Positions 1 to 6,032 of a stretch of DNA of 9,085 nucleotides are shown here, one piece after another. Origin of the DNA: Planctomycetota bacterium (lineage in GTDB: Bacteria > Planctomycetota > Brocadiia > JAJRTI01). A program made the position numbers and the translations under genes. A model generated the notes under the pieces. That model worked only from the letters and a program-made list of their open reading frames with translations, was not told the DNA's origin and did no database searches. Where the stretch lies: NCBI GenBank assembly GCA_024278415.1, contig JAJRTI010000131.1, positions 1 to 9,085 on the forward strand. Direction: 5' to 3'. Positions within the stretch are counted from its first letter, which is position 1, and each line of letters opens with the position of its first letter.

Positions 1-1
1 C

Positions 2-2695
2 CGCTACGGCATTTACAACAACTACACCGATTTCGCGCCGGTAAACGAGTATTGGGACCCCGACCTCGTCGGCCGCCGGCCGGATGGCAATTGGCAGACC
101 GCGTGGGCTCGCTGCTACGGCCCCAAGCCCGCGCGCGCGGTCGAATACGAAGCTATGCTCACGCCGATCATCCAGAAGAAGTTCCACCTCAGCACCGCGT
201 ACTGTGACGTGCACACAGCGGTCACGCCCTGGAGCCGGGTGGACTACGACGCGCGCGTGCCCGGCGCAGGCACGATGGCCCAGCAGTTCTACTGCTACGG
301 CGAGATCATGCTGCACCAGAAGAAGACGTGGAACGGGCCGGTGTACAGCGAGGGCGGCAACCACTACTACTACAGCGGCTTGACCGACGGCAACTACGGG
401 CAAGACCAGCGCGCGAAGCTGCCCACGAGCCCGTGGCTCGTCGATTTCGACCTGCGCAAGATGCACCCCTTGAACTGCAACTTCGGCATGGGCAACCCCG
501 GCATGTTCTACGGCCGCAAGGTGGGCATGGGCCACTCGCCGGCCGAGCGGGAGTGGAGGCTCGACCGCTTCCTCGCCGCGACGCTCGCGTTCGGGCATAC
601 GGGCTTCCTCGTGCGCGCGGCAGGCACTCGCGGCATGGTGCGCAGTTACTACATGGTGCAGCAAGTGCACAAGGCGTACGCGCAGGAGACGGCCGTGTCG
701 ATCCGCTACGCGAACGCGCAAGGCGAGTTGCTCGACACGAGCGCGGCCGTGGCCGCCGGCGCTTACAAACGGTCGCAAGTCGCCACGCGCTACAGCAACG
801 GCATGCTGGTCGTCGTGAACGGACACCCCAAGGAGAGTTGGCGATACGACGACGGGATCATTCAGTTGGAGCTGCCGCCCAATGGCTACTTCGCGGTGTA
901 TCCCGGCGCGAAGCGCTTCTACGCGTGCGGCGCGCTCAAGGACGGCCGCCGCGTGGACTACGCGGATACGCCCGCGTACGTGTACGCGGACGCGCGGGGC
1001 CAGTTCACCCGATTCGCGGAGGCCGCGTGCGACGAGGCCGTGATCGGGCTGCGGCTTCCCGACGGCAAGACCGAGGTCATCCCGGTGGGCAACGCCAAGG
1101 AGTTCGGCGTTGCGCTTGCCGGCCAAGCCGCGGGCGCGGTCGCTCTCGACCGGGAACGCAAACCCCTTGGTCCCGCGCTGACAAGGCTGAGCCGCGGGCT
1201 CGTTTACGTGGAGCCGGTCAAGGGCGCGTTCAGCTACATGCTGACGCCCGCCGGCAAGCCCGAAGTCGTGCTGACGTGCGAACGAGTGCGCGTCGTGCCG
1301 GGCGAAACTGTCGTCGTCAAAGGAAAGGAAACACACCGGTTGCGCATCCCACTCGATGCGAAGCCGAACACGCGGCTCTGGCGCCAGTTCGAGGGCCAGT
1401 GGATCGACTTCTCCGTCATGCCGCTCGCGCGGGTCGAGGTCCGCCTATCGAGCGCGCTTGAACCGGCGCCCACCGCGATAGTGAAGATCGTGAGCAACCT
1501 GCCGGCGCGGGAGGACGCGGTCGTTCGCTTCATGGGCCAGCGGCGAGACGTGGCGTTGGAGCCTGGCGTGGCGACGGAGGTGCGCTTCAAGATCCAGCGT
1601 CCGACGGAGGAGGCCGTTATCGACGCGCCGGTGCGGATCGAGATGGGGGGACGGGTCCACGTGGAGCCGTGTTGGCTCAAGGCCGAAGAGGAGACCGTGC
1701 AATTTGCGAAGCTCGATAGCGGCTTCGAGAAAGGCATGCGCCTGCGCGGCAAGCCGGAGGAGTCGCTGCGCAGCGACACTGGCGCGCACGTATACGGGCC
1801 GGGCGACTTCACCTGCGGCGGGCAGACGCGCCGGGCCATCGGCATGCACCCGCCGTATAAGCAAGGTGTGGGGTATTCCTTCGCTCTGTTCAAACCCGTC
1901 CAGTTGCCTCCATCTCCGCCGGCCGCGGTCCGCGCGCTGGTGGGCAAGGGCGATGGCAGCGACCCCGGGGACGGCATCTTGTTCAAGCTCATTGTGGTGG
2001 ACCGCGAAGGCCGCGAGACCGTGGTCGCGCAGAAGCAGTGGATCGAGCACGCGTGGGCGCCCATCGAGGGCGACCTTACCCAGTGGGCCGGCCAGGCGGT
2101 GCGCATCAAGCTCGTGAGCGACGTGGGCCCTGCCGACAACAGCAGCGGCGACTGGGCGCGCTGGACGCCTCCCGCGGTCGAGAGCCGCGGCCCCGTGCTG
2201 GCCCTCTCGGTCCACAAGACCCAACCGAAGCTCAAGTACGCGGCCGGACCGTATCCGGTGAAAGGGCTCAAAGTCGCGGACCTGCGCGCGGCGAAGCGCG
2301 GATGGCTCCACTTTCAAAGCAACGGCCTCCAAAACGGCGGCCAATACGTGAGCGACGCGGTGCTCTGCGGCGTCAACATTGGCCGCATGCCCGCGTCGGT
2401 CGGGAGCAGTGAGACGGGAGGCAAGTGGAGCGAAGTGGCCGCGATCCCGATCCCCGAGGAGGTGATCGCTAAGCTGGGCAAGTTCAACCGATTCGAGCAG
2501 TTGAATTACGGCAACGACTGCTTCAAGGTGTGCAACTTTTGGATCGAACTGGAGCTGGCCGACGGCCGGAAGTGTTCGTCTAAGGTCGCAACCACCGTGT
2601 ACACGCAGCCCCCGAACTGGCTGTACGCGGAAGGCGAGGTGGTGCCGTTTGGCGCGAACATTACGGTGGACATCAAGTTTGACGTGGAGGAGTAG
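2..2695 (+). CDS. Glycosidase-like multi-domain protein (TIM-barrel end plus beta-sandwich domains), 5' partial
   Basis: The frame is open from the first complete codon at nt 2 to a TAG at 2693-2695 (897 residues); the true start lies upstream. Residues 1-190 look like the second half of a TIM barrel. A strand ending YCD (Asp69) and a later YSEGG motif (Glu117) are plausible catalytic or binding acids. The order N-Y-x-D, W-D, G-P-V-x-S-E-x-G parallels the minus-strand protein at 6033-8477 (LHDNYQD, FIDTT, GSEKG), so I infer homologous barrels. Residues about 230-350 (VVVNG, then GYFAVYP) match the C-terminal domain of that protein. Residues about 596-723 form a beta-sandwich with a GDGSDPGDG stretch and a later GDWARW, resembling carbohydrate-binding modules of the NPCBM kind. 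The last 150 residues form another sandwich-like domain. DUF5696 or GH101-like families are the nearest guesses, from memory. The exact substrate cannot be assigned. Confidence 0.8.
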   Translation, partial: RYGIYNNYTDFAPVNEYWDPDLVGRRPDGNWQTAWARCYGPKPARAVEYEAMLTPIIQKKFHLSTAYCDVHTAVTPWSRVDYDARVPGAGTMAQQFYCYGEIMLHQKKTWNGPVYSEGGNHYYYSGLTDGNYGQDQRAKLPTSPWLVDFDLRKMHPLNCNFGMGNPGMFYGRKVGMGHSPAEREWRLDRFLAATLAFGHTGFLVRAAGTRGMVRSYYMVQQVHKAYAQETAVSIRYANAQGELLDTSAAVAAGAYKRSQVATRYSNGMLVVVNGHPKESWRYDDGIIQLELPPNGYFAVYPGAKRFYACGALKDGRRVDYADTPAYVYADARGQFTRFAEAACDEAVIGLRLPDGKTEVIPVGNAKEFGVALAGQAAGAVALDRERKPLGPALTRLSRGLVYVEPVKGAFSYMLTPAGKPEVVLTCERVRVVPGETVVVKGKETHRLRIPLDAKPNTRLWRQFEGQWIDFSVMPLARVEVRLSSALEPAPTAIVKIVSNLPAREDAVVRFMGQRRDVALEPGVATEVRFKIQRPTEEAVIDAPVRIEMGGRVHVEPCWLKAEEETVQFAKLDSGFEKGMRLRGKPEESLRSDTGAHVYGPGDFTCGGQTRRAIGMHPPYKQGVGYSFALFKPVQLPPSPPAAVRALVGKGDGSDPGDGILFKLIVVDREGRETVVAQKQWIEHAWAPIEGDLTQWAGQAVRIKLVSDVGPADNSSGDWARWTPPAVESRGPVLALSVHKTQPKLKYAAGPYPVKGLKVADLRAAKRGWLHFQSNGLQNGGQYVSDAVLCGVNIGRMPASVGSSETGGKWSEVAAIPIPEEVIAKLGKFNRFEQLNYGNDCFKVCNFWIELELADGRKCSSKVATTVYTQPPNWLYAEGEVVPFGANITVDIKFDVEE

Positions 2696-2701
2696 GGGGC
2701 G

Positions 2702-2917
2702 TCAGTACAGTCCGAGCGCGCGCCGCGCGGCGTCCATGTCGGCTTCCGCGACGGTCTTTCGCTTGTCCGCCGCGGCGTGGCGCAGCGCCCTCTCCGCGAG
2801 TGCGGTCAGCACGTCCTCTGCCGCATTCACTGCGATTGCGACGGCTCCCGGGCTGATGCGCTGGATGCCGGCGTTCATGAGGATGCGTTTGACAGGCGCG
2901 GAGGGGATGTCGGCCAT
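2702..2917 (-). CDS. Archaeal-type single histone-fold protein (bacterial histone), 71 aa
   Basis: This encodes a 71-residue protein that is essentially one histone fold: short helix 1 (residues 5-16, PSAPVKRILMNAG), loop IQRIS with Arg20, long helix 2 (about 22-51), loop KRKT and helix 3 (about 57-70). The R53-K54-T55 motif and D60 reproduce the spacing of the archaeal HMfB R-K-T/Asp pair (loop arginine seven residues before an aspartate), and P8 and R20 sit where archaeal histones have them. Such proteins form dimers that bind or wrap DNA, and bacterial members are known from Bdellovibrio and Leptospira. The ATG at 2917 is chosen because AAGGAG lies 7 nt upstream (2925-2930) and the fold begins just after it. 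The longer in-frame extension back to 3076 runs through a repeat and lacks histone-like sequence. The gene converges on the glycosidase, with 6 nt between stops. Composition matches the GC-rich neighbours. Confidence 0.85.
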   Translation of the reverse strand: MADIPSAPVKRILMNAGIQRISPGAVAIAVNAAEDVLTALAERALRHAAADKRKTVAEADMDAARRALGLY

Positions 2918-2924
2918 GGCGGGG

Positions 2925-2930
2925 CTCCTT
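2925..2930 (-). promoter_or_regulatory. Shine-Dalgarno site of the histone gene
   Basis: On the minus strand the sequence reads AAGGAG, then 7 nt, then ATG at 2917. This decides the start in favour of a 71-residue protein rather than the 124-residue extension. Confidence 0.8.
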
Positions 2931-2972
2931 GAGAAACGAATCGTGTATAATGCGGACCCGTCGATCGTGCGA

Positions 2973-3001
2973 CAGATAACACAAGACGTGCTTGAGATCA
3001 A
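2973..3001 (-). promoter_or_regulatory. Weak promoter candidate for the histone gene
   Basis: On the minus strand TTGATC (3001-2996) is followed after 17 nt by TATCTG (2978-2973), which would give a leader of about 50 nt. Matches to consensus are 4/6 and 3/6, so this is only a candidate. An alternative -10, CATTAT at 2952-2947, lies nearer the gene but lacks a good -35. The upstream copy of the GAGTGTGAACA repeat ends 3 bp outside the -35 box. Confidence 0.25.
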
Positions 3002-3042
3002 TCGAGTGTGAACAGGGTTTCCCCATGAGATTTGCTGATCCG

Positions 3043-3058
3043 AGCGGCAGACGCCGCT
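3043..3058. repeat. GC-rich hairpin beside the REPIN-like element
   Basis: AGCGGC, loop AGAC, GCCGCT forms a perfect 6-bp stem with a tetraloop, 3 bp before the larger palindromic element. No T-tract follows, so it is not an intrinsic terminator. It may belong to the same repeat unit. Confidence 0.5.
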
Positions 3059-3061
3059 GGC

Positions 3062-3128
3062 TTGTAGTAGGGCCATTCATGGCCCGTCAGTAACGCTGAA
3101 AAACGGGCGATCAATCGCCCTACTACAA
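3062..3128. repeat. REPIN-like double palindrome
   Basis: The outer arms TTGTAGTAGGGC (3062-3073) and GCCCTACTACAA (3117-3128) are perfect inverse complements. Each arm leads into its own palindrome: GGGCCATTCATGGCCC (3070-3085) and GGGCGATCAATCGCCC (3105-3120), both 7-bp stems with a 2-nt centre. A 19-nt spacer separates them. A GTAG tetranucleotide next to a GC-rich palindrome, repeated in inverted orientation, is the layout of REP doublets (REPINs) mobilised by RAYT transposases. The two stems differ by a compensated C-G to G-C swap, as expected if the hairpins are maintained. No RAYT gene is in the window. The element lies between divergent genes, so a terminator role is unlikely. Confidence 0.7.
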
Positions 3129-3310
3129 ACGACCCGCGCGTCCCGCACGGTCCCGTGTACATAACAATCGTTGTAAGAAACCGGTGACGCCAGGCTTGCG
3201 GTAGGACGGGTGGAAATTCTGGGGAAACTCGTGAGTGTGAACACTTGCACGCCACGCCTGGGGGGGGCGCTCTCTTGGCAGGAAACGCAAACTGACACCG
3301 AGTTGCTGTT

Positions 3311-5062
3311 ATGGTGAGGACAAGACCAATCGTGTGGGCCGGGCTCTTTGCGCTTGCTGCGGCCGCGCCCAGCCGCGCCGCGGGCGCGCCGGCGCGCGTC
3401 GCCGTCCGCGAGTTCGGCGCGGTGGGCGACGGGAAGACGGACGATGGCCCGGCGATCCGCCGCGCGATCCGCGCGGCGCTCCAGCTTCGCGGCCCGGCGA
3501 CTGTGGTGTTCGAGGGGCGAACCTATCGCATCGGCCAGCGCGACGACCACTGGTCGAGCTTCGACGTGGAGGGAGCCGAGGGCTTGACGATTGACGGCCA
3601 GGGAGCGACGCTCGTCATCTCGCCGAACAATTTCGCGTTCATGCTGTGGCGTTGCCGGCGCTGCACCGTCCAGAACTTCACGATCGACTACGACCCGCTC
3701 CCGTTCACGCAAGGGGACGTGACCGCAGTGCGGCCGAACGAGAGAGCGTTCGACGTGCGCCTGCACGCGGGCTACCCCGAGCCGCCAAGCCAAGAGTGGA
3801 TGGCCGCGAACTACGGCGCGCACGCGGGCTGGCGGCACGGGTGTGTGATGGACCCCAAGACGCGCACGTTCACCACGAGGATCAGGGGCGGCTTCTTGCG
3901 GCCTGAGTCCGTGCATTGCGTCGACCGGGATCGCCGGCTCTACCGCATCAAGGTCTTCGACGATCCGGCCAAGGTGCGCGGTTTGGCCGTGGGCGATCGG
4001 TTCGTGTTCCGCGTCCGCTACGCGACCCGAGAGCGCAACAAGCAGCTCCGCGGCCTGCCCATTGCCAACATCCGTATCGTCGAGAGCGCGGATTGCACGC
4101 TGAGCAACATCACGCAGTACTGTAGCCCCAACATGTCGATCCACCTCTATGAGAACACCGGCCGCATCACCATCGACGGATACCGCATCACGTACAAGCC
4201 TGACTCGGACCGCCTCGTGACCAGCCTGTCCGACGGCATCCACTGCAAGTCCAATCGTGTGGGGCCGATCATTCAGAATTGCCTCTTCGAAGGGCTCATG
4301 GACGACAGCATCAACATCAGCCGCATGGTGGACTTTGTCGATGAAGTCGTGTCGGACCGCGCGTTTCGCACCACGTGCTCGTCTATCGCGTGGTTTGTGG
4401 ACAGCGTGCGGCCGGGCGACGAGATGCTCGTGTTCGACGCGAAGCGAGGGGCCGTCTTGGGCAAGGCCAAGGTCGTGCGCGTGAGTGCTGCGGAGGGCCA
4501 CCGCCGAACGATCCATCTAAACGCGGCCATGCCGGGAGTGTACGGCCGTTCGGACCGCCGCGACAGGAAGTGCGTGTGGCTCATGAACTTGAGCGCGAGC
4601 GGCAATGGCTACGTCATTCGCAACAACGTTTTCCGCGCGCAGATGCGGTCGGCCATGCTCTTGCGCGCGTCGGGCCTGGTCGAGGGGAACTTCATCGACG
4701 ACGTGGGCGGCCTAGCGGTGTATCACACGAATGGGCTGCAATTCGCCGAAGGCCCGATCCCTGACGGAACGATCATTCGAAACAACAGGGTCGTCAACTG
4801 CCGCCACCATCCCGGCTTCGCTATCGGCTCCGCGAGTTACAACCCCCGCATGGAGCCGCAGGCGCGGAACATCCGCATCGAGGGCAACTCGATCTCCATG
4901 CTGGCCGACTACCCCGCGATTCGGCTTTCGTACGTGCGAGATAGCGTGGTGGCTGACAACAAGCTCCGCGTTCCGCTCCGCGCGGACGCGATCGAACTGC
5001 GCGGCTGCCGGAATATCCAGCAGCAGGGCAATGTGATCGAGCGAGCGCCAGAGCGTAGGTGA
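3311..5062 (+). CDS. Secreted right-handed beta-helix protein, GH110-like (alpha-galactosidase type)
   Basis: This encodes 583 residues. The N-terminus has an RTR n-region, a hydrophobic stretch (residues 7-19) and a likely signal-peptidase site after SRA (residue 23), which supports the ATG at 3311 although no strong Shine-Dalgarno precedes it. Residues 33-56 (EFGAVGDGKTDD, then AIRRAI) are the classic opening of the pectate-lyase-like beta-helix superfamily. Successive turns follow, with N-x-I/F-x-I repeats throughout. The segment SDGIHC (Asp308) followed by MDDSIN (Asp331, Asp332), together with NFTIDYDPLPFTQGDV at about 122-137, recalls GH110 alpha-1,3-galactosidases. The 23-24 residue gap between these acids is what I remember for that family. 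Other beta-helix lyases or epimerases are the alternative. It is divergent from the histone gene and followed by the toxin-antitoxin cassette. Confidence 0.8.
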   Translation: MVRTRPIVWAGLFALAAAAPSRAAGAPARVAVREFGAVGDGKTDDGPAIRRAIRAALQLRGPATVVFEGRTYRIGQRDDHWSSFDVEGAEGLTIDGQGATLVISPNNFAFMLWRCRRCTVQNFTIDYDPLPFTQGDVTAVRPNERAFDVRLHAGYPEPPSQEWMAANYGAHAGWRHGCVMDPKTRTFTTRIRGGFLRPESVHCVDRDRRLYRIKVFDDPAKVRGLAVGDRFVFRVRYATRERNKQLRGLPIANIRIVESADCTLSNITQYCSPNMSIHLYENTGRITIDGYRITYKPDSDRLVTSLSDGIHCKSNRVGPIIQNCLFEGLMDDSINISRMVDFVDEVVSDRAFRTTCSSIAWFVDSVRPGDEMLVFDAKRGAVLGKAKVVRVSAAEGHRRTIHLNAAMPGVYGRSDRRDRKCVWLMNLSASGNGYVIRNNVFRAQMRSAMLLRASGLVEGNFIDDVGGLAVYHTNGLQFAEGPIPDGTIIRNNRVVNCRHHPGFAIGSASYNPRMEPQARNIRIEGNSISMLADYPAIRLSYVRDSVVADNKLRVPLRADAIELRGCRNIQQQGNVIERAPERR

Positions 5063-5109
5063 TTCCCATTGCATCTACCTCACAGGCCGCCGGGCGGATC
5101 TGGGGATAG

Positions 5110-5223
5110 TCTCCATGCCGCTCGTTCGTGGCTCTGGTGCTGGACGTCCGTGACCAGTCGCTACTCTCCGGCAACTTCCTGCACGTGATGCAGGCGGTGC
5201 AGGACGCGATGACGCCATCTTGA
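5110..5223 (+). pseudogene. Possible gene scrap in the beta-helix/toxin-antitoxin gap
   Basis: Between an in-frame TAG at 5107 and a TGA at 5221-5223 one frame reads like part of a protein, including the stretch LVLDVRDQSLLSGNFLHVMQ. It has no usable start with a ribosome site, and I do not recognise a family. It may be the tail of a gene lost when the downstream cassette arrived, or simply chance. The rest of 5063-5219 shows no convincing terminator or gene. Confidence 0.2.
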
Positions 5224-5248
5224 CGGTGCCGCGCGTCGGACGTATAAT
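5220..5248 (+). promoter_or_regulatory. Sigma70-type promoter of the toxin-antitoxin operon
   Basis: TTGACG (5220-5225) and a perfect TATAAT (5243-5248) are separated by exactly 17 bp. This is the best promoter in the window. Transcription would begin near 5255, giving a leader of about 83 nt before the antitoxin ATG at 5338. Confidence 0.75.
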
Positions 5249-5261
5249 CTGCTAATGGAGT

Positions 5262-5277
5262 CGGAAGGTCCGGAAGG
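5262..5277 (+). promoter_or_regulatory. Tandem CGGAAGG repeats, possible antitoxin operator
   Basis: CGGAAGG occurs at 5262-5268 and 5271-5277, nine bp apart start to start, just downstream of the predicted transcription start. Ribbon-helix-helix antitoxins commonly bind short repeats at their own promoter, so this is a candidate autoregulatory site. The repeat is short, and chance is possible. Confidence 0.25.
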
Positions 5278-5325
5278 CGCCGGTCATGGCGATTGGCGCA
5301 ACGGATCGGAATTCTTCTCACAATC

Positions 5326-5329
5326 AGGA
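5326..5329 (+). promoter_or_regulatory. Ribosome-binding site of the antitoxin
   Basis: AGGA lies 8 nt before the ATG at 5338. It favours that start over an in-frame TTG at 5293, which lacks such a site. Confidence 0.55.
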
Positions 5330-5337
5330 CCACTCGA

Positions 5338-5577
5338 ATGGGCAAACTCGTGGCAATTCCGGATGGGCTCTACGAGAAGGTGGCTAAGCAGGCACAGGCG
5401 CGTGGCCAGGGCGTAGACGATTTCGTCGCCGCGGCAGTGGCATCACAGGTCGAGGTTGTAGCACATACTGCGCCCGCGCCAGAGCGCCATTTCCCTACTC
5501 GTACCTATGACATGGGGAAGCCCAAGGTCGACATCAACGACCGCGAGCAACTCTACCGAGTCATGGATGGCCGGTGA
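5338..5577 (+). CDS. Ribbon-helix-helix-like antitoxin of a VapBC-type pair
   Basis: This encodes 79 residues. Residues 2-8 (GKLVAIP) are a short beta strand, 10-22 helix 1 (LYEKVAKQAQARG) and 26-39 helix 2 (VDDFVAAAVASQVE), the outline of a ribbon-helix-helix DNA-binding dimer. Residues 50-79 form a polar tail ending in DINDREQLYRVMDGR, probably the part that wraps and blocks the toxin. The gene sits behind a strong promoter, and its last 11 nt overlap the toxin gene, the usual arrangement for coupled translation of antitoxin and toxin. It probably represses its own operon. Its family is inferred from fold pattern and context rather than a recognised named match. Confidence 0.7.
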   Translation: MGKLVAIPDGLYEKVAKQAQARGQGVDDFVAAAVASQVEVVAHTAPAPERHFPTRTYDMGKPKVDINDREQLYRVMDGR

Positions 5578-6010
5578 CGTGGTACTCGTCGACGCCAACA
5601 TACTGGTACACGCGGCGAACGAAGCTTCTCCCGAATACGGACGCGCGGGGGATGCTCTTGGGCGATTGGCTTTTGGCTCGGAGCGATGGTTCCTGCACTG
5701 GGGCGTGATCTACGAGTTTGTGCGCGTGGCGACACATCCCAATGTGTTTCCTAAGCCGCTTAGCTTAGACGAAGCGTACGGCGTTGTCGAAGAGAGCTTG
5801 GAGCGACCGACATGTTCCGTGCTCGTTGAGACTCCACGGCACCTGCAGCTCTTGCGACAGTGCAAGGACGAGATAGCGGGCGTGCTCGGCAGCGCTCTCC
5901 ACGACCTGCATACCGCGGTGCTCATGCGCGAACACGATGTGGGGGAAGTGCTGACGCTCGATGGCGACTTCTCCAAGTTCCCATGGGTGGCGATACGCCC
6001 ACTGTCTTGA
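5567..6010 (+). CDS. vapC: PIN-domain ribonuclease toxin (VapC-like)
   Basis: This encodes a 147-residue protein covering one PIN domain. The acidic metal-binding set is visible: Asp9 in VLVDANILVHA, Glu50 in VIYEFVR, Asp113 in LHDLHTAVLM, and Asp132/Asp134 in TLDGDF. VapC toxins use this site with Mg2+ to cleave RNA, often tRNA or rRNA; the target here is unknown. The ATG at 5567 lies inside the antitoxin's last codons and is preferred because the domain begins five residues later; a frame opening at 5507 would add unrelated sequence. No strong ribosome site precedes it, so translation is probably coupled to the antitoxin. Codons such as TTA, GTA and CCT are commoner here than in the neighbours, hinting at acquisition. 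It converges on the minus-strand glycosidase, with 22 nt between. Confidence 0.85.
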   Translation: MAGDVVLVDANILVHAANEASPEYGRAGDALGRLAFGSERWFLHWGVIYEFVRVATHPNVFPKPLSLDEAYGVVEESLERPTCSVLVETPRHLQLLRQCKDEIAGVLGSALHDLHTAVLMREHDVGEVLTLDGDFSKFPWVAIRPLS

Positions 6011-6032
6011 GGGCCGGCCGATGGGGTGGTGA

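Larger units (their letters stand above)
3004..3243. mobile_element. Possible MITE-like insertion: 11-bp direct repeats with inner inverted repeats
   Basis: GAGTGTGAACA occurs at 3004-3014 and again at 3233-3243. Just inside each copy lies one arm of a 9-bp inverted repeat, GTTTCCCCA at 3017-3025 and TGGGGAAAC at 3220-3228, with further loose similarity inward (GAGATTT against GAATTT). Direct repeats outside inverted repeats are the pattern left by a small non-autonomous transposable element, here about 218 bp, and no transposase gene is present. The arms sit 2 and 4 bp from the direct repeats, so the ends are imprecise. The alternative is a pair of operator sites: one lies beside the histone promoter candidate and one 67 bp before the beta-helix gene, and these two genes are divergent. 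Confidence 0.4.

Noticed and set aside
2946..2951. Perfect TATAAT on the plus strand
   Set aside because: The only -35-like box (TTGAGA, 2929-2934) is 11 bp away, too close, and no plus-strand gene follows for 360 bp.
2918..3076. N-terminal extension of the histone frame to 124 residues
   Set aside because: It passes into the REPIN-like repeat, has no ribosome site, shows no histone-like sequence, and a strong AAGGAG marks the ATG at 2917.
2998..3255. 85-residue minus-strand frame across the intergenic region
   Set aside because: It crosses the palindromes and both inverted-repeat arms, has no ribosome site and resembles no protein family.
3260..3267. Run of eight G upstream of the beta-helix gene
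   Set aside because: A homopolymer in a non-coding leader; it may be a base-calling weak spot but supports no feature.
5084..5100. CCGCCGGGCGG inverted repeat after the beta-helix gene as a terminator
   Set aside because: The loop is a single base and no T-tract follows, so it does not fit an intrinsic terminator.
5293..5337. TTG start giving a 94-residue antitoxin
   Set aside because: There is no ribosome site, and the ribbon-helix-helix strand begins directly after the ATG at 5338, which has AGGA 8 nt upstream.
4821..5345. 174-residue minus-strand frame over the beta-helix gene end and the toxin-antitoxin promoter
   Set aside because: It overlaps a well-supported gene and a strong plus-strand promoter, and its sequence has no recognisable pattern.
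5255..5416. Leaderless 53-codon frame starting at the predicted transcription start
   Set aside because: It runs out of frame through the antitoxin gene, has no protein-like pattern and no ribosome site; coincidence is likely.
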